From SMYC01 sp965197495 (GTDB taxonomy: Bacteria; Acidobacteriota; Vicinamibacteria; Marinacidobacterales; SMYC01), in assembly GCA_965197495.1 (NCBI GenBank), contig OZ240210.1, forward strand, positions 8,122,001-8,186,000: a DNA stretch of 64,000 bases, in the 5' to 3' direction. Shown here in pieces: positions 34,360 through 44,075 of the stretch (the first letter of the stretch is position 1; the number at the start of each line of letters is the position of its first letter). The translations under genes were made by a program, and so were the position numbers. The notes under the pieces are model-generated. The model was not told where the DNA came from. It saw only the letters and a program-made list of their open reading frames with translations, and searched no databases.

Positions 34360-37209
34360 ATGGGCCGGACGATGCCAAAACCAGTGCTCGTGCTCTGCCG
34401 CGGTTGGCGCGGCGTGAGCGCCTTCGCGAGCCGCACGCTCAAAAAGCAAGCGGAGCGGGACCCCCTCGCCCTTAGTCGTACCGTCGTCCTCGTCCCGACG
34501 GCCGCTGCCGCGCATCTATATAGAAACCAGCTCGAGCGCGACTTCTCGACGAAACGCGAAGTGGTGTTTCTCCCCGTCATCACGACGCCGGGCCCCTTGT
34601 TCCAAGACCTCGCAGAGCGCAGCCAAGGGAGAGTACGCCTCGCGGACCCACTCCTTCGAGAGGCCCTTCTTGAAGAGGGCTTCCAAAAGGCCGCGGCGTC
34701 CGGAAGCCCGCCGCCGTTCAAAGTGCGCGCCGGGCTCGCGCCGCGCGTGCTCCAGTTCTACGACGAGCTTCTTCAAAACCGTGCCGAGCTCAAAGACTTC
34801 ACCAAGCGCGCGCTCGAAGAGCTCGAGGCACCCGACGATCTGGGCGCCGCCAGGATGGCCGCGCAGACGCGCTTTCTCGAAGCGTCGCTCGAAGCCTATC
34901 GCGAAGCGCTCGCGCGCCTCGATCTCCACGATCCGCCTTCGGTCCGCCGCGCTCTTTCTACAGAGCCGTTTCCCTACGAGCGCGCCCTCGTTCTCGGCTC
35001 GGAGACACTCGCGCCCGCCGATCTCGATTTTCTGACGGAAGCCCGGGGCCTCGAAACACTGACGGTTGCGGCCGTGGACAAAGTTTCCGCGCTCCCCGCC
35101 TCACTCGCTGACGCCGCACCGGATCTCCACGTGGACGAAGAGGCGCGCGCGACGCCTCCGAAGCTCTTGACCCCCGCGGTCCACGTCGCACGTGATCGGG
35201 AAGAGTCGCTCGTCGACGCCGTGCGGTTCATGAAACACCTCGAAGACAACAAAGACCTGCCGCCTCTCGATCGCGTCGCCATCGTGGTGCCGCGACCGCT
35301 CCCCTATATGTACCTAGCCAAGAAAGTTCTCGGCGAAGCCGGCATTCCGTTCGAGCTCCAGGACAGCTTTCCGCTCGCCACCGAGCCGTTCATGGCCGCG
35401 GTCGATCTTGCTATCGAGCTCGTCGCCACCGACGCGCATCGCAACGAAGCACTCGCGCTTTTGCGCAGTCCGTTTTTCGTCTTCAAAGGCGTCGGACCAT
35501 CCGAGGTCGCCGCGCTCGACGAGCTCACGCTGCGCTATCGTGAGCCTGGCGGGCTCGAGCGTTGGCAGAGGCTTTGGACACGGAAGAGCCGGCCACCAAC
35601 GCAGCCGAGCCTGCCCGGGATGGAAGCGGGCGATGCGCCGCGGCGTGCGCTGGCACCACTCGGCGCCATCCTGGAGACAGGAAAGGCGCTCGCCGAGCTC
35701 GGGACAGAGAGCTCACTCGGCGCCAAGATTCGCTGCCTACGCGATTTTCTCAAAACCTATACCCGCACGCCTCCGGGTGAGCGTCATCAGAGAGCCCGAG
35801 CCGCCGTCGACGCGATCCTCGAACGCTTGGAAGAAGCGGCTCGACATGTCGGCGACCCTTCCGTCGACTTCCGCACCTTCCGCGAAAAATTTCGCCGCGC
35901 GGTGGAGGCGCACACTTTCGCCCTCCGGACGGGCTCTGGTGGAGTGACGGTGGTCGACGCCCGCTCGGCGGGGTTCGGCGCTTTCGATCTCGTGATTCTG
36001 CTCGGTATCAACGAAGGTGAGTGGCCCGCGCGCGGCGAGCGCAACATTTTCTTCCCGCAATGGCTCCTGCGCGATTTCGGCTGGCCGTCCGATCGCAAGC
36101 TTCTGGCGCGAGAGCGAAGTCGGTTCCAAGAGCTTCTCGATTTGGGCCGGGAGCATCTCGTGCTCATCCGCCACCAGCTCGAAGACGAGATCCCCACGGT
36201 GGCGTCGCCGTTTCTCGAAGAAGTCGAAACCTGGCTCGAAGAGAGCCCGCACGAAGCCGCGCCGCCGATGAATGACACCGACACCGACGCCGAGACCGTT
36301 CTGGAGCTCGTCGTCACGAAGAGCGAAGCACTCCGCCGCGGTCTTCTCGAGCCGTCCTCACCGCTTCCGAGCGAGCGCCGTCCCGGAATCGTGGGCTCAG
36401 AGCGAGCGGTCCCGGACCCCGTGTCCCCGACGGCCCTCGAGCTCTACCTCCGTTGCCCCTTCAAATATTTTTCTCGCTATCTCCTCGATCTTTCGGAAGA
36501 AGAAGACGTCGAAGCCATGCTGACGCCGCTCGAGCGCGGGCGCATCTTGCACGACCTCCTGCACGAAGGCTTCAAGGAATGGGACGCGGGCCGCAGCGAG
36601 CCCCGCCCCGTCGAGCCCGAGACCTATGATGACGCGCTCGCTCTGTTTCGAGCCGTCGCGGTGAAGAAGATCCCGCCCGAGCATCGAAGCGTGGAGCTCC
36701 GACGTTTATTCGGAGGTCCCGGTGAGGCCGGCGCTCTTGAGTGGTTGTTGCGACGAGAGATGGCGCGCGGCCCGCTCCAAAAGCGGCTGCTCGAGCATCC
36801 TTTTCAAACCCCGCTGCGCTTGACCGAAGGACCCGGCGGTGAAAAACCCTGGTTCGTGCAAATCAAAGGACGGGTCGATCGGGCCGACGTGGACGCCTCC
36901 GGCCGGTTGCACGTCTACGACTACAAGAGCGGCCGCGCGCCGGAAGCATCGGTGACGCTCCAAGTGCCGCTCTACTCGATGTGCCTGTCGCAAGATCTAG
37001 GCACACCCATCGAAGAATCCGCCTATCTCAGCTTCCGCGACCGCCGGTCGACGGCGCGCGCGGATTACCAAAAAGCGAGCGCCCTTCTCGTCGAGACCTT
37101 CGACGCGATCCAGAACGGCCGCTTCCCGCCGAAGCCGCACCGGGACACGCTTTGCGGGAGCTGCGGCTTCGTCGGCGTTTGTCGCAAAGAAATCCAGGAG
37201 GACGCGTGA
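34360..37209 (+). CDS. AddB-like PD-(D/E)XK nuclease of a double-strand break repair complex
   Basis: About 949 residues (start ATG 34360; GTG 34351 and ATG 34372 also possible). The N-terminal helicase-like part has lost the Walker A lysine motif (VLVPTAAAAHLYRNQL), as in AddB/AdnA inactive helicases, and a UvrD-type middle (ILLGINEGEWPARGERN) follows. The C-terminal PD-(D/E)XK_1 nuclease shows GRILHDLLHEGF, KGRVDRADV and VYDYKSGRAP. Four Cys for an iron-sulphur staple are visible: one in LRCPFKYFSRYL (about residue 698) and three in CGSCGFVGVC near the C-terminus. It pairs with the helicase whose GTG start overlaps its stop. Role: end resection for homologous recombination. Intact. Confidence 0.88.
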   Translation: MGRTMPKPVLVLCRGWRGVSAFASRTLKKQAERDPLALSRTVVLVPTAAAAHLYRNQLERDFSTKREVVFLPVITTPGPLFQDLAERSQGRVRLADPLLREALLEEGFQKAAASGSPPPFKVRAGLAPRVLQFYDELLQNRAELKDFTKRALEELEAPDDLGAARMAAQTRFLEASLEAYREALARLDLHDPPSVRRALSTEPFPYERALVLGSETLAPADLDFLTEARGLETLTVAAVDKVSALPASLADAAPDLHVDEEARATPPKLLTPAVHVARDREESLVDAVRFMKHLEDNKDLPPLDRVAIVVPRPLPYMYLAKKVLGEAGIPFELQDSFPLATEPFMAAVDLAIELVATDAHRNEALALLRSPFFVFKGVGPSEVAALDELTLRYREPGGLERWQRLWTRKSRPPTQPSLPGMEAGDAPRRALAPLGAILETGKALAELGTESSLGAKIRCLRDFLKTYTRTPPGERHQRARAAVDAILERLEEAARHVGDPSVDFRTFREKFRRAVEAHTFALRTGSGGVTVVDARSAGFGAFDLVILLGINEGEWPARGERNIFFPQWLLRDFGWPSDRKLLARERSRFQELLDLGREHLVLIRHQLEDEIPTVASPFLEEVETWLEESPHEAAPPMNDTDTDAETVLELVVTKSEALRRGLLEPSSPLPSERRPGIVGSERAVPDPVSPTALELYLRCPFKYFSRYLLDLSEEEDVEAMLTPLERGRILHDLLHEGFKEWDAGRSEPRPVEPETYDDALALFRAVAVKKIPPEHRSVELRRLFGGPGEAGALEWLLRREMARGPLQKRLLEHPFQTPLRLTEGPGGEKPWFVQIKGRVDRADVDASGRLHVYDYKSGRAPEASVTLQVPLYSMCLSQDLGTPIEESAYLSFRDRRSTARADYQKASALLVETFDAIQNGRFPPKPHRDTLCGSCGFVGVCRKEIQEDA

Positions 37210-40200
37210 AGGGCGACGTCACCTTCGTCGACCGGCGCGCCCGCGAGCTCGCCTCGGATCCGACCTTGAACGTCGCCCTCGAAGCCTCCGCCGGCACAGG
37301 CAAGACCCGCGTGCTCGTGGATCGCTACATCCATCTCATCGAAGGGGGCGCAAGCCCGAGACACGTCCTCGCGATCACGTTCACGCGCAAAGCCGCGGGC
37401 GAGATGCGCAGCCGGATCATCGACGAGCTTCGCAAACACCCCAAGCTCTGGAAGGACATCCGAACGCGTCTTTTCGAGATCCACATCACGACCATCGACG
37501 CGTTCTGTCTCGGGCTCTTACGCGAATTTCCTCTCGAAGCGGGGCTCGACCCCGACCTCGCGCTCCTCGACAAAGTGGACAGCGAACGTTTGCTCGAAGA
37601 GTCCATCGACCAGGTCATGGCAGAAGCGCGCCGGGGCTCGAAAGTCGACGTGCGATTTCTCATCGCGCGCTTCGAGGAAGGCACTCTCCGGCGAGGCATG
37701 CGCGAGTTTCTGACGAGCCGTCTTCTCAAAGAGGAGATGCTCGCGCGTTACGTGCAACGCGTCGTCCCGAAGTCTGTGAGCCTCACCCAGAGCTTGAAGC
37801 GAGTCGCGAAGAGCCTCGCGAGTGCCTTCCGCGGCGCCGAGGGCGTGGAACAATTCTTGGGCACCGGGCCTCCGGAAGCACCCGTGTTGAAAGCGCTCGG
37901 GTTCGCCGTTCGGCGCGCCATTGATACGGACGCGGACACGATTAGAAGCGCAGATGTCGAGGAGATCGCTGGCTATTTCTTGACGCAGAACAAAGACCCT
38001 CGGCGCCGCCTCTCGAAGCTCGTTACGAAAGACAGCTTCGCGCGGGCAGAAGACTACGAAACACACCGCGACCGCGTACTCGGGCTCGCGCCTTTGGTCG
38101 CGCGCGCTTACAAAGCTTGGTTGCGCGAGAAAGACTTCTACGCGATCCGAGAGCTCTTCGAGCTCTACGAAACGGCATCGAAGCGTTTCGCCAAGCTCAA
38201 AGCCGCGCGCGCCGGCCTAGATTTCAGCGACGTGCTCACCAACGCCGTCGCTCTCCTCGAGAACCGCGGCGAGTTCGCGCAGAGCCGCTTCCGTCTCGAA
38301 TCACGCTACCACCACCTTCTCATCGACGAGTTCCAAGATACGAACGAAGTGCAGTGGCGGCTCGTGAAAGCGCTCATCGAGAGCTGGGGCGAAGGTCAGG
38401 GTCTCGTGCAAGAAGCCATTTTGTCAGAACAAGCCGAGGGAGACGGCACCGGCCGGATACGCGAGCCGAGTCTTTTCATCGTGGGCGACCGAAAACAATC
38501 CATCTATGGGTGGCGCGACGCGCGTGTGGAAGTCCTCGAGAAAGCTTCGCGCCATCTGCTCAAGATCCGCCACCGGGGCGGACAGCGGCTGACGCTTCGA
38601 ACGAGCTTCCGCGCGGGCGGAGAGCTCCTGTCTTTTCTGAACGATTTGTTCGACGAGGTCCCCAAAGTCCGCGGCGATCTCGATTGGTCGTTCCAATATC
38701 GCGAGGGCGACCACTTCCCTGTCGTGCCTGTCGCGGATGTCGCGGAGCTCGCCAAGCCCGATCGCCCGAAGCGGCCCATAGCGGTTGCCGTCGCGACGGA
38801 TCTTCCGAGTGTGGCGAGCGCCGTCGCCGACGAAATCGTGCGCGTACTCACCGAGGAAGGCCGGCGGCCGAAGGACATCGCCATTTTGTTTCGAAGCCGC
38901 TCCTCGTACCGCATCTACCAAGCAGCGCTCGTCGCGAGAGGCGTCCCGGCCTACGTCTATCGCGGGCTCGGCTTCTTCGATTCCGCCGAAGTGCGCGATA
39001 TCGGCGCCCTCGTCCGCTACCTGGCGGAGCCCGCTTCGGAGCTCCGCGCGGCCGAGCTCGCGCGCTCGCGCTTCATCGGGATCTCCGACGACGGCCTGAT
39101 GCGCGTCGCCGCGGGCCGGAAGGCTTCGATCGCGCGGTGGCTCTCAGGCGCGGCGCTCGACACATCGCTTCCGCTTTCCGAGGAAGATCGCCGGGCCGTC
39201 CTTCGCGCAAAAACATGCGTGCCGCGATGGGTCGCGCTCGTCGACCGCACGGCGCCCGCGGATCTTCTCACCCACATTCTCGACGACGCCGACTACGCCG
39301 CGTGGTTCGAAGGCGACGAGCAGAGCTGGGAGAACCTCAAGAAAGTGCTGGGAATGGTCCGGCGCGCGGAGAACCGCGGCTATCTCACGCTATCGCGTCT
39401 CACGGACTACCTCGCGAGCGCTTCGACGGAAGAGGAATCACCCGCCGTGCTCGAAGCCGTCGACGCGGTGAACCTCATGACGGTGCATGCGGCGAAAGGT
39501 CTCGAGTTCGATACGGTCTTTCTCGTCAACATGCATCAGCGCACGCGCCAAGACACGTCGCTGCCGCGCATCCGCGAGCTTCCCGATGGACGGGTCGAGG
39601 TGAGCGCGCTCGCCGCGATGGAGCCCGCCGAAGACCTCCCGAACCGTGTCAAGGAAGAAGAGAAGCGACTCCTATATGTAGGCCTGACGCGCGCGCGCCG
39701 CAACTTGGTACTATCGACGGTTCTCGGCGACGAAGCGCAAACCGACCAGAGCTTCGCGCGTCTGCTGCCTTCGAGCTTTCGCGAGGCACTGCAACAAGCC
39801 CTCGTGACCGAGGAGCGCGAAATCGCCTGGGGCGCCCACGGCCTCCGTGTGCTGCGCCCGCGCGGCAAGCGGACCTATCACGAAGAGCGTCCTGAACGCG
39901 CCTATGAGCTCCGCCTGGGGTCGTTAGAAACTACCGAAGCCGCGTCGGTCGTGGAGATCGCCGACGAAGATGTCGCGTCGTACCGTGAGCTACTCGAGCG
40001 AGAGGATGTCGCGGATCTGTCGGCGACGGGGAGCGTGCACTACGGCGTCCCGTTCTCGATCGTTTCCGGGCGGCACGTTCGCCGAGGCAGGATCGGCTGC
40101 TTGATCGCGGGCCGCCATCAGGTGACGGTGCTGTCTCGCTCCGCGCGCGATATCGAGCCCAAGCTGCGCGCGGCGGCCGCCGCCTTCCCTGGGCGAGACG

Positions 40201-40289
40201 TCGAGGCGTGGGTGTTTCGTGATGGCCGCGAGCCCGAGACGGTTCGGCTCGACGAAGGTAAGACGGGGTCGCAACTTCCTTTGTTCTAG
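37206..40289 (+). CDS. AddA-like UvrD helicase, no C-terminal nuclease domain
   Basis: 1027 residues from the GTG at 37206 that overlaps the preceding TGA. Superfamily 1A helicase motifs: Walker A ASAGTGKTRVLVDRY (26-40), VLAITFTRKAAGEMR (Ia), LLIDEFQDTNEVQW (about 372-385), FIVGDRKQSIYGWRDA (III), MTVHAAKGLEFD (about 758-769) and LLYVGLTRARRNLVL (VI). Canonical AddA ends with a second PD-(D/E)XK nuclease; here the ~150 residues after motif VI contain no GxxxH, IDxxD or DYKT pattern and end SQLPLF. The complex would have a single nuclease site supplied by the partner. Intact and translationally coupled. Confidence 0.9.
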   Translation: MKGDVTFVDRRARELASDPTLNVALEASAGTGKTRVLVDRYIHLIEGGASPRHVLAITFTRKAAGEMRSRIIDELRKHPKLWKDIRTRLFEIHITTIDAFCLGLLREFPLEAGLDPDLALLDKVDSERLLEESIDQVMAEARRGSKVDVRFLIARFEEGTLRRGMREFLTSRLLKEEMLARYVQRVVPKSVSLTQSLKRVAKSLASAFRGAEGVEQFLGTGPPEAPVLKALGFAVRRAIDTDADTIRSADVEEIAGYFLTQNKDPRRRLSKLVTKDSFARAEDYETHRDRVLGLAPLVARAYKAWLREKDFYAIRELFELYETASKRFAKLKAARAGLDFSDVLTNAVALLENRGEFAQSRFRLESRYHHLLIDEFQDTNEVQWRLVKALIESWGEGQGLVQEAILSEQAEGDGTGRIREPSLFIVGDRKQSIYGWRDARVEVLEKASRHLLKIRHRGGQRLTLRTSFRAGGELLSFLNDLFDEVPKVRGDLDWSFQYREGDHFPVVPVADVAELAKPDRPKRPIAVAVATDLPSVASAVADEIVRVLTEEGRRPKDIAILFRSRSSYRIYQAALVARGVPAYVYRGLGFFDSAEVRDIGALVRYLAEPASELRAAELARSRFIGISDDGLMRVAAGRKASIARWLSGAALDTSLPLSEEDRRAVLRAKTCVPRWVALVDRTAPADLLTHILDDADYAAWFEGDEQSWENLKKVLGMVRRAENRGYLTLSRLTDYLASASTEEESPAVLEAVDAVNLMTVHAAKGLEFDTVFLVNMHQRTRQDTSLPRIRELPDGRVEVSALAAMEPAEDLPNRVKEEEKRLLYVGLTRARRNLVLSTVLGDEAQTDQSFARLLPSSFREALQQALVTEEREIAWGAHGLRVLRPRGKRTYHEERPERAYELRLGSLETTEAASVVEIADEDVASYRELLEREDVADLSATGSVHYGVPFSIVSGRHVRRGRIGCLIAGRHQVTVLSRSARDIEPKLRAAAAAFPGRDVEAWVFRDGREPETVRLDEGKTGSQLPLF

Positions 40290-40432
40290 ACTGACTAGAC
40301 GGAACTTCCGCCGGCTAGACGCATGTAAACCCGTACGTTTAAAGCAGATGCGGCGGTTTGAAATGTAATGTGTACGCATGTAATAGTGACAGAACAGTTT
40401 ATTTTACTGATTTAATCCTGTATAGTCGGCGC

Positions 40433-42163
40433 ATGTACATCGCCAAGGTGCCGAACCGCAACTCGCCCCCAGCGATTCTCATCCGCGAAAGCTACCGCGA
40501 AGGCGGTGCGCCCAAAACGAGGACCGTCGCCAACATCTCGAAGTGGAAGCCCGCGCGAATTGAAGCTCTTCGCCAGTTGCTGAAGGGCAACGTGGATTTG
40601 GGTGAGGCTCAGCAGTTCGAGATCACCAGAAGCAAGCCTCACGGACATGTTGCGGCCGTGCTGGGAACGCTGCGCAAAGTTGGCCTCGAGCGAATCATCC
40701 ATAGCCGCCAGCGCCGAGAGCGTGACCTCGTCGTGGCGATGATTGTGGCGCGAATCGTAGAGCCGGGCTCCAAGTTGGCCACGGCCCGTGGTCTATCGAA
40801 ACAGACCTTGACTTCGTCATTGGGTGAGTGTGTTGGAGTTGAAGACACCAACGAGGATGAGTTGTATGATTCCCTGGATTGGCTTTTGAGCCGCCAAGCA
40901 GCCATAGAGAAGAAACTGGCGAAACGCCATCTGCAGCAGGGCAGCCTGGTTCTCTACGACTTGACGTCGACTTGGGTAGAAGGTCGGTCGTGCCCTCTGG
41001 CGAAGCTCGGTTACTCGAGAGACGGCAAGAAAAACAAGTTGCAGGTCGTGTTCGGCTTACTGTGTGAGCGTGATGGTCGGCCGGTCGGGGTAGAGGTGTT
41101 CGAAGGCAACACCGGAGATCCCGCAACACTGGGGAGCCAAATTCGCAAAGTCCGAGAACGTTTTGAGCTTGACAGTATCGTCTTCGTAGGTGACCGAGGG
41201 ATGATCACCGAAGCCCGGATTCGCGAGGAACTTCGACCGGAGGAAGGTCTCGAGTGGATCAGCTCACTTCGTGCCCCTCAGATTCAGCGACTTGCAAAAG
41301 ACGGAATGCTGCAGCCTTCTCTGTTCGATGAACTCGACCTAGCGGAGATCCATCATCCTAGCTTCCCTGGTGAGCGACTCATCGCCTGCCGCAACCCTCT
41401 TCTTGCTACCGAGCGGGCGCGGAAGCGAGAAGAGATGCTTGTGTCGACGGAGTCAAAGCTAGAAGTGATTAGCAAAGCGACGAAGCGAGACCAACGTCCT
41501 TTGCGAGGCAAAGATACCATCGGCATACGATTGGGTCGAGTGTTCGCTCGGAGCAAGATGGGCAAGCACTTTCGCTACACCATTACGGACGACGGCTTCG
41601 ACTTCGAGCGCGACAACGAAAACATCGAGCGTGAGGCGGCCCTCGACGGCATCTATATCATCCGAACAAGCCTCACCGAAGAGGCCATCTCCGCAGACGA
41701 AGCTGTCAGGACCTACAAAGGCTTGGCAGTCGTTAAACGCGCTTTTCGTTGCTGCAAAACCGTGGATTTGAAAGTACGGCCCATCTATCACTACAACGCT
41801 GAGCGAGTTCGAGCTCACATCTTTCTTTGCATGCTCGCCTACTACGTGGAATGGCACATGCGAAAAGCCCTCGTCCCGATCTTGTTTGACGACGACGACC
41901 CTGACGGTGCCCATGCCAAACGCTCATCCATCGTCAGCCCAGCAACGCCTTCAGACTCCGCCCAGGCAAAGGCTTCTACCAAGAAGACTCCCGACGGGTT
42001 GCCCGTCCACAGTTTCAGAACGCTTCTTTCTGATCTTGCTACGGTCACGAAAAATCAGGTCGAAAACGAAGCCCGCGGCCTGTCCTTCGTCAGCATCACT
42101 CGCCCCACACCCTTGCAGCACAAAGCATTCAACCTGCTCGAAATCAACCCCCGCACGATGTAA
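40433..42163 (+). CDS. IS1634-family transposase (second type)
   Basis: 576 residues from the ATG at 40433 (MYIAKVPNRNSPPAI). Blocks match the family: ERDLVVAMIVARIVEP, VLYDLTSTWVEG (Asp), IVFVGDRGMIT (Asp), and RVRAHIFLCMLAYYVEW. It is related to but clearly different from the transposase at 19915, and carries the KMGKHFRYTITDDGFDFE segment only once. The gene looks intact. Element ends were not found. Its 3' side abuts a 5'-truncated integrase-core transposase, which it may have interrupted. Confidence 0.88.
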   Translation: MYIAKVPNRNSPPAILIRESYREGGAPKTRTVANISKWKPARIEALRQLLKGNVDLGEAQQFEITRSKPHGHVAAVLGTLRKVGLERIIHSRQRRERDLVVAMIVARIVEPGSKLATARGLSKQTLTSSLGECVGVEDTNEDELYDSLDWLLSRQAAIEKKLAKRHLQQGSLVLYDLTSTWVEGRSCPLAKLGYSRDGKKNKLQVVFGLLCERDGRPVGVEVFEGNTGDPATLGSQIRKVRERFELDSIVFVGDRGMITEARIREELRPEEGLEWISSLRAPQIQRLAKDGMLQPSLFDELDLAEIHHPSFPGERLIACRNPLLATERARKREEMLVSTESKLEVISKATKRDQRPLRGKDTIGIRLGRVFARSKMGKHFRYTITDDGFDFERDNENIEREAALDGIYIIRTSLTEEAISADEAVRTYKGLAVVKRAFRCCKTVDLKVRPIYHYNAERVRAHIFLCMLAYYVEWHMRKALVPILFDDDDPDGAHAKRSSIVSPATPSDSAQAKASTKKTPDGLPVHSFRTLLSDLATVTKNQVENEARGLSFVSITRPTPLQHKAFNLLEINPRTM

Positions 42164-42234
42164 GCAGTACACACACCTCTCTTCAAAAACAAAGCCAATG
42201 ATGCCCACACTTACGCTTGTTCATCCGTGGAAGG

Positions 42235-43065
42235 TCCGCCTAGAACTCATCGCAGCAAAGTACGATGGGAGCCAGCGCCGCGGTCCAGGGCGACCTCGCG
42301 TGATGGAAACGATACGTGAGCTCGTGCTCACGATGGCGAAGGAAAATTCAAGCTGGGGCTATACGAGGATTTGTGGGGCTCTCGCTAACATGGGCCACGA
42401 GATCGGCAGAAACACCGTGAAACGCATCCTCGCGGAACACGATATCGAGCCCGCACCCGCGAGGGACAAAGGCACCCCCTGGAGCACCTTTCTGAAAGCC
42501 CATTGGGGAGCTATAGCTGCAACGGATTTCTTCACCGTGAAGTGCTTACCGCCGGTGGATTGATTCGCTATTTCGTGCTTTTGGTCATCGACCTCAAGAC
42601 CCGTCGCGTCGAGATCGCGGGCATCGTCCATCGGCCTTACGAGGATTGGATGAAGCAAATCGCGCGAAACTTGACGGACGCCGTCGATGGGTTTCTTCGC
42701 GACACGCGATTTCTAATCCACGATCGCGACTCGTTGTTTTCGGCGTCATTCCGCGACACGCTCTCCGCTACCGGCGTGGAGACCATGAAACTACCCGCAA
42801 GGCGTCCGAATTTGAACGCTCACGCGGAGCGTTTTGTTCGTTCGAAAAACACGAGTGTCTCAACAGGGTCGTTCCGCTCGGAGAGAATCATCTTCGCGCG
42901 ACCGTTCGCGCTTACGTCGCCCACTATCGTCTGGAAAGAAATCACCAAGGTCTCGACAACACGTTGATTTCCGAAGTGCCCGACAGCCCCAGCACTGAGG
43001 GGAGCATTCTGTGTCGGGAACGTCTTGGCGGGATTCTCCGATATTATTATCGGGAGGCAGCGTAA
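42235..43065 (+). pseudogene. Integrase-core (rve) transposase, truncated and frameshifted
   Basis: Starts without the N-terminal helix-turn-helix (first recognisable block AAKYDGSQRRGPGRPRVM), then MAKENSSWGYTRICGALANMGHEIGRNTVKRIL and AATDFFTVK. Three frames are needed: to ~42560, then FVLLVIDLKTRRVEIAGI through HDRDSLFSASFR and LPARRPNLNAHAERFVR, then ECLNRVVPLGENHLRATVRAYVAHY to LGGILRYYYREAA at 43065. The DDE residues lie in TDFF, HDRD and the AERFVR region. Family members of about 350 residues are widespread in soil bacteria. Dead copy. Confidence 0.85.
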
Positions 43066-43279
43066 GCGGAGCGACCGCGTTTCACGGTCGAAGATCGAAG
43101 GCTCCAGAAACGCGATGGCGAGTCCTGAGTGACCCCGTCTCTGACTATCGCGCCGCCTCACCTTCAAGAGTCGCAAACGAAATGGCGGACGAGAACGTCC
43201 TTTTGCCCTAATTCAAGCGCGCAGGTCTTTAATAATCACGGCCGTCGCCTTCCGTCTGAGTTTTGGCACACTACGCGCA

Positions 43280-43546
43280 AGGAGTCCGAATTTGAACGCT
43301 TACGCGGAGCGGTTTGTTCGTTCGATAAAGCACGAGTGCCTCAACAGGATCGTCCCGCTCGGAGAGAATCATCTTCGCACGGCCGTTCGCGCTTACGTCG
43401 CCCATTACCATCTGGAAAGAAATCACCAAGGTCTCGACAACAGGTTGATCTCCGAAGTGCCCGACCGTCCCGGCACTGATGGGAGCATTCAGTGTCGGGA
43501 ACGTCTTGGCGGGATTCTCCGATATTATTATCGGGAGGCAGCGTAA
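43280..43546 (+). pseudogene. Second 3' fragment of the integrase-core transposase
   Basis: Repeats the last ~88 codons of the preceding pseudogene (LNAYAERFVRSIKHECLNR to RYYYREAA) with scattered differences. This copy has the in-frame sequence SIKHECLN where the first is frameshifted. DNA similarity extends about 60 bp past the stop. It is either a partial tandem duplication or a remnant of an independent copy. Confidence 0.8.
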
Positions 43547-43611
43547 GCGGAGCCACCGCGTTTCACGGCCGAAGATCGAAGGCTCCAGAAACACGATGGC
43601 GAGTCCTGAGG

Positions 43612-44075
43612 GAGACCAGCGTGTCACCTGGCGGAAACCGGCGTAACGACCCGGGTCAGCTGCGAGCGGCGTCACCCTGATCCTTCTTTAAGTAAGCCCG
43701 CGCCGATCGTCAGTTGCACGCGCGGTTATACCGCTCGAGCCCGCCATTGTCACGTTCCCCTAGCGAAACAATCGTAGGCGAGACAGTATCAGGGAACATC
43801 CGCCCTTGGGCTCGTCCACGGATGCACGGCCCCACCAACATTATTAGAACGTAATTCTACGTACACTGCTAGCCTCGTAGACCGGAACGGAGTTTTACAT
43901 CGAACATACACCTGTGCCAGCGCCGAGGCCCTTTTCGGGGTTGGGATCTGGGGTCCGTTCGAGTTTTTGGACAGCACGCGCTCCACCCCCACCGTTGTCA
44001 CGATCCCCCGAGGGAAAGACTGGCCGAGACAGCGACCGAGCGTCTGCCACACGAGTCGTCATCTGTTGCCTCGTT
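43612..44075. other. Stretch without recognisable gene
   Basis: Between transposase debris and the beta-propeller gene. No frame with recognisable protein similarity or credible start, no clear attC and no RNA gene was seen. Confidence 0.5.

Noticed and set aside
36981..37205. Longer N-terminus for the AddA-like helicase
   Set aside because: The extension lies inside the AddB C-terminal coding region in another frame. The GTG at 37206, overlapping the upstream stop, fits the motif spacing.
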